This document shows, in pieces, positions 8,740-18,700 of a stretch of DNA of 64,000 nt (the first letter of the stretch is position 1; every line of letters begins with the position of its first letter). Below the pieces are notes generated by a model. The model was not told the DNA's origin. It saw only the letters and a program-made list of their open reading frames with translations, and made no database searches. The translations under genes were made by a program, and so were the position numbers. Source of the stretch: JAJFKX01 sp965230265 (lineage in GTDB: Bacteria > Pseudomonadota > Gammaproteobacteria > Xanthomonadales > Wenzhouxiangellaceae). The stretch is taken from assembly GCA_965230265.1 (NCBI GenBank), contig OZ245999.1, positions 1,674,001 to 1,738,000 of the forward strand. The letters run 5' to 3'.

Positions 8740-9621
8740 TCAATGGCTTAGCATCAGCATGACACCGCTGAATGTCAACATGACACCGAGCACCTTCCGC
8801 CGATTCATCTCTTCTTTTAAAATCAGCCATGCAAACAATACGATGAACACTGAAGCCGTTTCGTTTAAAACCGATGCGATTGAGGCATCGGTATATTTGT
8901 AACCTGCCAGCCACAGCATCATCGATATCATTCCTCCCAACAGGCTGGCAAACGTGGTGTTTATCCAACCTTGGTGATGACCCATACGTTGTGGCAACCC
9001 AGCCAGACGACCACGTAGCCACAGAACAATCACCAAACCCGCTGCTCCGGCAAACATGCGTATCCACACCGCCCAAAAAAACGGCACTTGCTCCAGGGTC
9101 GGTTTCACCATCACCACACCGACTGCATTCAAAAATACCGCCAGCGCACCAAAAATAACCCCCATTCGTAAATGTTTACTGTCAATTGCAGCTTTCCGGC
9201 GCCGATAACTCACCAATAGAACACCGCTCAGCACCAGCATAAAGCCCAAGTACTGCCACAGAACCAGCCACTCACCCAGAAACAATACTGACAAAACAAT
9301 CACAAATGGGCTGTACAAGCTGGCCACAATACCCATTCGCCCCGCTCCCAGAGTATTCAATGCCTTGAAATACAAACTGTCGGCAATGCCTATACCAATC
9401 GCACCACTAAGCAACAAAATCCCCCACTGGACGACAGTAATCCCACTCGCCTGCCACCCCTCAACCAGCAGCACAACCGGCAGCAACAAAACAAAAGTCA
9501 GGACATTTTTAAACAGGTTCAGATCATTGGGTGCCAGTGACTCGCCACTGCGTTTAAACAACACCACGGCTAACGCCCAGATCACTGCACAAGTGATAGA
9601 AAAAAATTCTCCGAGTCCCAT
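8740..9621 (-). CDS. EamA/DMT-family transporter
   Basis: 293-residue inner-membrane protein with about ten hydrophobic helices arranged as two EamA repeats of five, the normal drug/metabolite transporter layout. The first repeat runs about 1-135 (from FFSITCAVIWALAVVLFKRSG), the second about 150-290, ending in the typical GVMLTFSGVMLMLS. The length fits the family. The substrate cannot be predicted; relatives move amino acids, nucleosides, polyamines or drugs. The start ATG at 9619-9621 follows a modest purine-rich site. It stands alone, upstream of the BlaI/M56 pair on the same strand, with hairpin 8633-8656 in between. Confidence 0.9.
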   Translation of the reverse strand: MGLGEFFSITCAVIWALAVVLFKRSGESLAPNDLNLFKNVLTFVLLLPVVLLVEGWQASGITVVQWGILLLSGAIGIGIADSLYFKALNTLGAGRMGIVASLYSPFVIVLSVLFLGEWLVLWQYLGFMLVLSGVLLVSYRRRKAAIDSKHLRMGVIFGALAVFLNAVGVVMVKPTLEQVPFFWAVWIRMFAGAAGLVIVLWLRGRLAGLPQRMGHHQGWINTTFASLLGGMISMMLWLAGYKYTDASIASVLNETASVFIVLFAWLILKEEMNRRKVLGVMLTFSGVMLMLSH

Positions 9622-9841
9622 TACAAATGGCGTCGCTGAATTATTGGAAGGGGCTCAAAATGGAGCTGACCCAGCCATTATTTTCTTCATCCGATAATGA
9701 TATTGAGCCAGGTGACATTGATTCAGGCAACGAAGGCAAAGGCATTGGTCATGATGCCCGGCTCGATAACAAAAAACAACCAACGTTTTACCATCATGCT
9801 TGTCGCCATCCAAACAATCTCTTAGCATATACCGTATGTTA

Positions 9842-9918
9842 CGGGGTGTAGCTCAGCCTGGTAGAGCACTGCCTTCGGGAGGCAGGGGCCGGAAGTTCGA
9901 ATCTTCTCACCCCGACCA
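9842..9918 (+). tRNA. tRNA-Pro, anticodon CGG
   Basis: 77 bases including an encoded CCA (9916-9918). The 7-base-pair acceptor stem CGGGGTG/CACCCCG is perfect. The anticodon stem CTGCC/GGCAG closes the loop TTCGGGA, giving anticodon CGG, which reads CCG. The D-arm AGCCTGGTA and T-loop TTCGAAT are canonical. It closely resembles E. coli proK in plan. Confidence 0.98.
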
Positions 9919-9921
9919 CTG

Positions 9922-9958
9922 AATTGTCGGCTCGTTTGATATAATTGTCGCCTCGTTT
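9922..9958 (+). repeat. Two near-identical 16-base direct repeats behind the tRNA
   Basis: Copies at 9922-9937 and 9943-9958 differ at one base, with a period of 21. The second runs into a T7 tract. They start 4 bases after the tRNA 3' end. They may relate to tRNA processing or termination, or be the trace of a local duplication. Confidence 0.6.
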
Positions 9959-10053
9959 TTTTGAGACAAAGCTTATTTATACACTGGCTATGACTCATCA
10001 CGCTATTGACTTTAACACTCAGTCTTGACGGTATTCGTGAACAACCACCTATT

Positions 10054-10695
10054 ATGAATTGCGCCAGTATCAAGCTTCAAATACAGCTCAACTGTAATTC
10101 TGAAACTGCTGTTGAGGAAATGGCTGAGTTAATGCATGCGGTAGCCGGCCGCAATAACCAATCTCCCAACCAGCAAAGCCTGACCACAGCTGCACATTTT
10201 GTGCTCGACTATATTCGCCAGGTACCTTATATCATTCAGGTGGCTTGGACTGCTGCCGGACAGGTTGGTCTGGAACAGCCAATGCAGAGGGTTTTAGATA
10301 CCGTCACCAGCTACTGGGAGCGTGATGACGATGTGATTCCTGACAGTATCGGTGTGATTGGTTTAATCGATGATGCCTACTGCTCACTATGCTCGCTGCA
10401 AATGGTCTCGGATCATTATCGAATGCTGACCGGAAAGCATTTGTTCCCTGAAAATTTAGGTCCGGCAAACGTCAGCATTCGCAAGCTATTGGGCCAGCCC
10501 TACGCCTCCGATTTAGATAAGTTTGTTATTGAAACCCTCAACAGCGCACAAATCATGCCTGCACTACAGCAACTGGCAACGCCAGAAAAACGCTTGCACC
10601 TGCAAGCCGAGCATACTATCTGGAGCCACGATAGCATTCCAAAAACACCAGACAGTGCACTGGCTGATATTACCGGTAATACTGATAACCAGTAA
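10054..10695 (+). CDS. DUF1232 (YkvA-like) protein
   Basis: 213 residues from the ATG at 10054. The recognisable part is the DUF1232 signature V94-I-P-D-S-I-G-V-I-G-L-I-D-D107, followed by a helical region containing SLCSLQMVSDHYRM. Relatives such as YkvA and similar domains are small proteins of unknown function, some membrane associated. Here the domain is embedded in a longer, mostly helical, soluble-looking protein without a signal peptide. A TTG at 10006 would extend it by 16 residues, but no ribosome site supports either choice. It is convergent with pepQ. No function can be assigned. Confidence 0.75.
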   Translation: MNCASIKLQIQLNCNSETAVEEMAELMHAVAGRNNQSPNQQSLTTAAHFVLDYIRQVPYIIQVAWTAAGQVGLEQPMQRVLDTVTSYWERDDDVIPDSIGVIGLIDDAYCSLCSLQMVSDHYRMLTGKHLFPENLGPANVSIRKLLGQPYASDLDKFVIETLNSAQIMPALQQLATPEKRLHLQAEHTIWSHDSIPKTPDSALADITGNTDNQ

Positions 10696-10752
10696 GATAC
10701 CTTCGCCCTGGTTTACCGTTCCTAGCCCGCTAATCCGATCGGCTATTACCGC

Positions 10753-12087
10753 TTATGCTGCAAACGCTTCACGGGTAAAGTTTCGTGGTTCACCATCAGT
10801 GACCAGCACATCGTCTTCAATCCGAATACCACCATAGGGTTTTAATTCATCAATCAGCTTCCAGTTGATTCGGGTTGCATGCTGACCGTCACGCAATGGC
10901 GCCAGTAATTGTTCAATGAAATAAATGCCAGGTTCAATGGTCAATACATTGCCCGGCTCCAGTTCGCGTGTCAGGCGCAGAAACGGGTGACCTTCAGGTC
11001 GTGGAATAGGCTCCCCAAAATCATCCACTAAACCAGCCACATCATGAACCTGAATACCCAGATAATGACCCAAACCGTGCGGCAAAAAAGCACTGCTTAA
11101 ACCGTTGGCAACCTGCTGTTCTGGTGACAGGTTCACAATACCCTGATCCTGCAATAAAGCAGCCACTTTGTGATGTGCCTGCAGGTGTAAATCACGGTAA
11201 TCAACACCCGCCTTGGCGGCTTCGCACAATTCTGTTTGCAGGCCATCCACACCTTTAATTAAATCAGCAAACGGGCCGCTCTGTTGAGTCGTATACGTAC
11301 GGGTAATATCTGCGGCATAACCAAACACCTGGGCACCTGCATCAATCACCAGCGAGCGCAATTCAACCGGTGCAGTACGGCCAAGTTCAGTAAAGTGCAA
11401 TATCGCTGCATGTTCATTTAAAGCGATAATATTGCCGTAGGGTGTGTCATTATCGCCGTGCCCTGTGGCCCGCAGATATGCCAACTGCAATTCAAACTCA
11501 GAGACACCTGGTATAAAAGCATCTGCAACGGCACGGTGACCGCGAACGGCGCGGTGATTGGCCGCTGCCAGGCATCCTTGCTCCCACTGGGTTTTCCTGG
11601 TGCGTGCCACGTGTAAATCATGAATTAACCCGGTTGGGTTCAATGCAGCATTCTGAAACCCTTTGGCCAGTATCGGCGCATCCCCTATGACCGCCAGGTG
11701 AGGATGATCAGCGACTTTATCCAACCAGGCTTCCGGGTCGGTAACCGGCAACACTTCAAAATGATCCGCCCACCAGCTTTCAACAACCGGCGGTGGTGCA
11801 TGCCAGTAGTCGACGGGTTGATAGTTATACAGCACCGGTTTTTTGCCTGACTCCAGCAACAAACCACAATTTGGCGCGCCCAATGGTGTCCACCAGACAA
11901 AATGCGGATTAACCACATAGGGGCTATAAAGATCATCCAGAAAACACAACGCCGGCTCACCGGAATGAATCAACAATCGATCAAAGCCATGTTTCTGCAA
12001 GGCTTGTTCCAGAGCTGCAGTGCAATAATGCAAATGCTCGGGGTAATGCTCGAACTCAATACCTGGATAATTTTCAATATCGCTCAT
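10753..12087 (-). CDS. pepQ: Xaa-Pro dipeptidase PepQ
   Basis: Cytosolic M24-family dimetal enzyme that splits X-Pro dipeptides; E. coli PepQ has 443 residues and this one 444. The five metal ligands are visible: D249 in DAG, D260 in AADITRT, H337 in PHGLGH, E385 in IEPGIYF and E424 in GIRIEDD. The N-terminal lobe has the PepQ-specific NYQPVDYWHAPPP stretch, which separates it from PepP. The start MSDIENYPG replaces the more charged E. coli N terminus. It is the last gene of the same-strand run behind the Rhs toxin and HEAT genes, 97 bases after the latter, but is a housekeeping gene and probably transcribed separately. Confidence 0.96.
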   Translation of the reverse strand: MSDIENYPGIEFEHYPEHLHYCTAALEQALQKHGFDRLLIHSGEPALCFLDDLYSPYVVNPHFVWWTPLGAPNCGLLLESGKKPVLYNYQPVDYWHAPPPVVESWWADHFEVLPVTDPEAWLDKVADHPHLAVIGDAPILAKGFQNAALNPTGLIHDLHVARTRKTQWEQGCLAAANHRAVRGHRAVADAFIPGVSEFELQLAYLRATGHGDNDTPYGNIIALNEHAAILHFTELGRTAPVELRSLVIDAGAQVFGYAADITRTYTTQQSGPFADLIKGVDGLQTELCEAAKAGVDYRDLHLQAHHKVAALLQDQGIVNLSPEQQVANGLSSAFLPHGLGHYLGIQVHDVAGLVDDFGEPIPRPEGHPFLRLTRELEPGNVLTIEPGIYFIEQLLAPLRDGQHATRINWKLIDELKPYGGIRIEDDVLVTDGEPRNFTREAFAA

Positions 12088-12184
12088 AAGCGCTCAATGG
12101 TTGTTTGTACTGGCAATTAGTTTACGCTACTAGTCATCTTTGTGAAAATCATATAAAACCAAATAAAGCCATGTTAGTCTCCTG

Positions 12185-12715
12185 CTAATCACCCTCCATA
12201 TCCACAAAAATATCTTGTAATAACTGCTGCACATCAACATCGGTTTCATCAGCAAGCCTTTGCTGCAATAATGGCTTGACCATTGGCGAGTCGATACCCG
12301 CCAATGCAATCATTGCAGCTTCCCTAATATCAGCATTTTCATCGCTAATCAGTTCAGCCAGAGGCTCCAGTAATTGTTTATCAGAATAATGTGAGGCTAT
12401 CTGCGCACACCAATATTGAACTGAAGGCTGAGCAGCTTTAAGTGCTTGTTGCAGGTGCGGAATAACCGCTTCTGGTGTGTGTACAATAATGGCATCCTCA
12501 ACCAGCTGGTAAACGCCAAAGCCGTCACCTTCACCAAATGAATTTAGCAATAGCGCAATAGCATCAACATCCGGATGTTCAATGAAATAGCGCCTCACCT
12601 GATCATATTGATCAATGGTCTCCTGATCCAACTCAGAATCTGGCGGCATTGGTTGATGCGCCTGCAAAAAAAGCAGCGCATCGTGTTTATTTAATGTAGT
12701 GGTTTTAACACTCAT
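12185..12715 (-). CDS. HEAT-repeat protein, probable immunity protein for the Rhs toxin
   Basis: 176-residue soluble protein without signal peptide. From about residue 75 it consists of alpha-helical HEAT-type repeats (TPEAVIPHLQQALKAAQ, DKQLLEPLAELISDENADIREAAMIALAGI, SPMVKPLLQQRLADETDVDVQQLLQDIF). It is strongly acidic, as expected for a protein that masks a basic toxin. Its ATG overlaps the toxin stop codon as ATGA (12712-12715), so the two are translationally coupled. In E. coli the HEAT-repeat protein YibA sits behind rhsA and is its immunity protein, which is the closest precedent. The assignment to immunity is inferred from position, charge and that precedent. Alternatives such as phycobilin-lyase-like HEAT proteins are less likely here. 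Confidence 0.8.
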   Translation of the reverse strand: MSVKTTTLNKHDALLFLQAHQPMPPDSELDQETIDQYDQVRRYFIEHPDVDAIALLLNSFGEGDGFGVYQLVEDAIIVHTPEAVIPHLQQALKAAQPSVQYWCAQIASHYSDKQLLEPLAELISDENADIREAAMIALAGIDSPMVKPLLQQRLADETDVDVQQLLQDIFVDMEGD

Positions 12716-15700
12716 GGGTTATTCCATAGTTCCTTGTTCTGCCTAATCAACTCAGTTAATTGTCGATTGACAACAGCCCTGTCGTAGCCAGCCTGGCGAA
12801 ATATGTTTCTTAAATCCCTGATATCACGTGCCAAATGTTGACGTTTGTTCAAGCCTGGTGTTACTGGTCGACGAAAAGTTCGTGTCTGAGCATGCAAACC
12901 TTTCTCCATATTAATAGTAATACCCTTGCTATGGCTTACCGTACTAACTGCGTTTTGCACCACATGATGAGGCGTATGCGTTCTATTAAGGCCGGTTTTC
13001 TTGTTGTTATACCTGGATTTAGAGTAAGTGCCTACATACAAATCCTCACCAGGTTTTGCGAGACCAGTCTGGCAATTGTGTACCAGCAAGCCAATATCAC
13101 CCGCAAAGTAGTTTGCATTCTCATCAACGGCGATGTTATACACATTTTTTGGTGACTGTTCATACTGAACTGACGCAACCTGATATTCTTCGCCAAATAT
13201 ACTGATGGCGATATCACCTTCGGTAATGTCTCCAGCGGCCACCCACCCTTTTGTTTGAATCCATACAGGATGTTCAGAAGTAATATTCAATGAAGTAATG
13301 ACATCGTCATTACCATCCGCAAAGTCTATACGTAAATAATCTTCAACCTGACGTGTATAAGATTCGATAACCTGGTGATACTCCAAATCAATCGCGCCTG
13401 CTCCGGTTGAAGCCACTAAATCACCTGCGTAAATATCTTCAATGGCCTGCACCCCTGATTCAGAATAAATTAAAGTTCCTTCGACAAAGCTGCATCTGCC
13501 TATTTTTCTCGGCCGCTTGGGTATGGATTTCAACAACCCTTTTGTTAATACTTTTCTGCCCGCCCCCGCTGGCGTGATCATAGATACAGTTTCAACTGCT
13601 GCAATCTGATTATCGATAAACTGATTGGCAGAGTAACGGATTTGCTCGCGATCGTTACTAAAGACAAACTGATGGGCATGGTACGGATTGGTAACAACAC
13701 CTACCACAGCCCGGCCACCGGTCATAATGATTCCACCGGCCACCTGATATGGCATGGTGGCCGTATCCACCATTGACCAGCCTGCCCCGCTCCAATCACC
13801 CTGTAAAGCCAAGCCGCCGGGTGTATTGTTCATCCAGGTATCCACCGGGTTCATGGCAGCATCTGCTGTGGCCCAAAGTGAGTCAGTAAAACCAGACCAT
13901 TTCTCTGAAAATATTTCGCCCAGAATTTGACCGCGCTCACCAAATGAAACATCCATTTCGGAGCCAACTTCCACATCAGTGTAATCCCCTAAATTGGTGC
14001 TGGTGGGTGTATCTTTTGGTGTTTCCCCATCCATAATGAACAATGAGGTGGCACCTGAAGGGTTATCCTCTAAAATCAGCTGGGTTCCCTCATCAAATTG
14101 CTCGACAGATTTCACATCCGCCGTTTGCAACTCACCATCGCCTTCCCGCCAGGAAACGAACCCATCCGCAGGGTCATAAAAAATTTCCGTCTCCCAGCGA
14201 TAACCATTCAAATCTGCTGGATTGGTTGTGGTTGGATCACTGGTGGTGGTCGGTTCGGTACTGCCAGCCGTTTCTGCTTCGCTGGCATCCACTGAACTGC
14301 CACTGCCCTGTTCTTCAGACTCACCCGACGTCGTATCTGCGCACATCGCAGTAATAGGGCAACCATCATTGCCCCAACCCGGGTCACCAAAGGGCCCTTC
14401 TGACTCACCGCCCGTCGGCCAGCCTCCGCCTGGCTCAGTATTTGGAGGAATAAAGGAGGTGTCGCCTGAATCGCTGTAACTGCTTTTAGGGATAGCAAAT
14501 AAACCCATTGGATCGCGTAGGTTAACCGGATCGCCATGCACATAAGCATATCGATTAAACCCTCCTCTTAAACCTACCGGATCACGACTGAGAAAACGGG
14601 CTGTGGTCGGATCATAAGCACGATAACGGGCAAACTGCATGTTACTGGTGACCGCGTATGAGGCCATACCCTGATAATTAAATCCACTGATGTCAGGGTC
14701 TTGATTGAGCGGTTGCTGCAGGCTTTCACCAAATGCATCACGCACAGGTAAGCTGCTGCTAAACGCTGTTCGCAAAGTGGCTTGCTGATCGTAAATTTTG
14801 GCTTCGCTATCGGCAGCTGATGAGCCATCGCGCAATACATCATAGACAAAGCCACTGTCACCAGACACAAACAATCTGCGACTTCCATCAGCACCTATTG
14901 ATGCCAATGGCAATCGTGCATAATTCTGTCGCCATATATCAATCATCGGCTGGCGTTGATCGGTTTGTATTGCCGCCCAGCTAATGCCATCGCTGTCGCG
15001 TAGAAACTGCAACTGATTGTCGTCTGTGGTTACGCCCAGGATCAAGCCACTGGGTAAGCGTTTAAACTTTCGTCCCTGCTGATCTGCTAGCACGTTACCC
15101 CAGGCATCATATTGCAATGGTGTGCCATTAGCGGTTTCTAATAAATTATTTTTGAAAGTCGCTTGATAATGGTCAGTTAACGTACCGCCCTGTTGTATTC
15201 GCTTACCAAGCAAATTACCCGCTAAATCCCATTGGTATTCAATGTTTACGTTGGGGTTTGATTTGGTTTCCCTTAATAACCGACCTTTACCATCATATTC
15301 ATAATCGGTGATAACACTTTGGTCTTCAGCTTGCCAGCGCTCACGAACAACCCGACCTAGTGCATCATAATCATTGCGTAACCGGGTTCGGCGACCATCA
15401 GCGTGTTGATAACTGCGGCTGCGTTCACGACCCAGTTCATCATAGGTGAAACCCACTTCACTGCCATCAGCCAATACCAACGCTGTTATTTGGTTTCGGC
15501 GGTTATGATTGGTGATTTTTGCATAGACATAACCGGCGTCATCATCCACACCGGCCAAACGATAATCAAACGGTTTGCCATAGCGATATGCAGTGCGGTT
15601 GCCGGCGCTGTCCTGAACTGCCCGCATGACACCATTATCGTAATAGTCCCACTTAACAACACCTATTGAACGCCCTTGTAAAAAAGTTTCGCGACTGGCC

Positions 15701-18700
15701 AATTGTCCGGACAAAGTGTAGCTCCACTGATGCCGCACCTGCGCACGGCCATTCAGTTGGCTGATCGTCCGGGTGGGCTGTCCATAGGCGTTGTGCCGAT
15801 TATATTGACGGGTTTCAACATCACCAGACGCAGTGATTTGTTGTTTAATCAACTGAGCGTTGCGATCACGCTCGTACGCAGTATGGCGAACCTGCCCACC
15901 AGAGATAAAATCTTTACCGGTCACTTCCGGATAGGTTTCCTCACGGAAATAAACCAATTGCCGATCCGAATAGGTTTCCTGTTGCAATAGGCCATCGGAA
16001 TCATATTCGTACTCTATGCTGTCGACCGGTGAATTTAAAACATTCAAACGGCCCGCATCCGTGTATTCGTAATCTACCGTATACAAATCATTGCCGGCAG
16101 AAAATGCATCGCTGCTATCTGGCCCAATCACCTGTGCCAGACGCCAGTTATTATGGTAGCCATAGCGGGTTTCGCTTAAGGGTTGACCATTCTTATCTTG
16201 TTGAATACGTGCAGACAATAACGTTCCAGCATAGTCTTGCTGGATGCGGCTGCCATCGGGGTATTGACTAACAATGAGTTGTTCCCTGGCATCATAGTAA
16301 TGAGTGGTTTCCTTGCGCTCCCCATCAATTGTCGTTACCGCATATAACCTGTCTGTACTATCGGGCAATTCCACGGCTGAGCGATATTGATAATAAACTC
16401 TACCAGCACCGGGAATGTCCTGGGCAGTCACCCGGCCGCGCATATCATAAAACGTTGTTGCGACGTACCCTTCAGGGTCGGTCATCTGATGGATATTCAG
16501 ATTGTTGTCATAGGTGCGAGTGTATTGTTTGCCTTCAGCATCATAGATATTTTCCAGTAAACCGATGGCGTTATGCTCATAGGTTAATACCACCTGTTTA
16601 CCTTCCACTGGATAAATTGTCTTAGCCACCAGGCGGTGACCAGAATCATAATCATATGTGAACAATGTCAGAGGGTCACTGGCCGTACTCGAGCTTAAAC
16701 CTGACTCAAGTCGGGTTAACTGGTTAAAGCGGTCATAATCACGGCGACTGTAAACGCCACCCTCATAAACACTGGTTTTCCGACCGCCTTCGTCATAACC
16801 ATAACTGCCTAGTAGCCAATCCCCCAGATAGTGCGCTACAGGTTTACCCGAATAACTATAATCCCAGGTTTCTACCACCCCATCGGCATCTGTTTGACGA
16901 ACCAGATGGTTTTGACCATTGTATTGATACTCTGTGCGTTCGACCCCTGCTACGGTTTCGCTGGATAAGCGGTCATAAAGGTCATATTCATAACTTGTCA
17001 CCACACCGTTTTCATCAGTAATGCGTAGCGGCTTGCCGTGAATACCATATTCTCGTTGAATGCTTAAACCGGATAATTGTTCTTCGGTAATTTGTCCCAG
17101 CGTGGCACTGATCTGGGTTTGTTCATTCAGGTTTTCATCAGTAATGACAATACGCGGAATCGCTTCATCATCATGGTATTCCCATTGCTTTAAGATTTGC
17201 GATTCACCATTGCCACTGACCGCTTGCTGAACAGGACGTCCACTGTCATCAAATATCGTGCTTTGCTCACTGTCATCAGCAAAACGCGTCAGGTTTTGAC
17301 GGCCATTGGCATCATAACCATATTCCAAACGTCCTCTACAGACCTGCTGCATAACATAACGTCGCCCATTGAATGCCCAGCAATCAATAGACTGTGAGTA
17401 TTCACGTGACGCTAGCCGGTTGTAACTGTCGTAACTGTAGCGCTCTGTAATCCCACCGGGCTGTTGCATTGTCAAAAAGCGTCCGAAAGCATCAACCTGC
17501 TCGGTGGTTTGCAGCAAGCCATCAACGGTTTCACTTTTGGTCAGTGTGGTAAATTCGGTACGAAACACCCGACCCAATGCATCGGTTTTACTTTCCCACC
17601 CTGGGCCACCGGAAAACATCGTGGTCAGCCATTTCGGGCCATTATTTTCATCCACTGGTGTGTGTGCAGGGTGCTGAGCGGCATAAATATCACCCAGTTC
17701 ATCATGGTGGTACGTACTCACCGTTACCACTTCATCCAAAAAATATGGTTGGGCCTGTGCAATACGCCGACCATCATGACTATAGGCTTGCCAGTCAGTA
17801 ATCAGCTCGGTCCCGGAGACGCAAACCAAATCATCAATAGTCTTCGGCTCTGAAACCCCACCATTACGACATAACAGTTTGCGCGTTAACCGCCCATACT
17901 CATCCAGATAGGTCAACTCCAACTGACCATCGCTGCGCAGGCGTGCCAGACGTGGCTCAGCAAATTCGCTATCAGCAACAATGCTTAGATCATCATCCTG
18001 CAGGGTGTATATTGTGCTCTCAGGTGTGCTTCCACCGGGAGCAAAGTCAGTCCGCTGTAAACGGTTAAAACCGTCATAGTCAAACTCGCTGAACGAGGTT
18101 AACCATTGTTCACTTTGCTGACGACATAAATCATCAAACGCATAAGTGCGTACACGTTGCACAGGGTCAGTGTGTTCAATTGCACCACAAATATCGTCAT
18201 AGACCCATGATGCCTGTCCACCATCACTGGCCGTTGTGCTGATCAAGCGGCCATGCTCATCCCAAATATACTGCTCTTCATAGCATGAGTTATCGTCCAC
18301 CCCACAGCGCAGCACAGTATTGGCATTATTGAATCCGGCAGGATCAAAATCACTGCGTTTTAGACGCCCAAACCGCCGCCCTTGATGATCGCTAAGCACA
18401 ACCTCATTTAACCGATACCAATAACCCACCCCGACCCTTTCCCAGCCATATTCGCTGATGCGGTCATCATTGATCAAGCTGGTATCCTGATATTCATGCT
18501 CACTATCGAGCCGACGTTGAGAATGGCTATAAAAATAATCCGTTATAAACTCCACCAGCTCGGTATCACCAGAGTGCGTGCTGTTCGCTGGGCTTGGTGT
18601 GCCCGGCAGGGTAATATTTTCCGGCAATTTCCAACGCAATGCCTGTGGTGAGCGACGCCAGCTTTGTAGCAGCCGCTGCTGTTGCCAGTCTTCACTCAGC

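Noticed and set aside
9627..9851. Open frame of 74 codons rich in Asp and Gly before tRNA-Pro
   Set aside because: No ribosome site, runs into the tRNA gene, and no recognisable domain; taken as tRNA promoter region.
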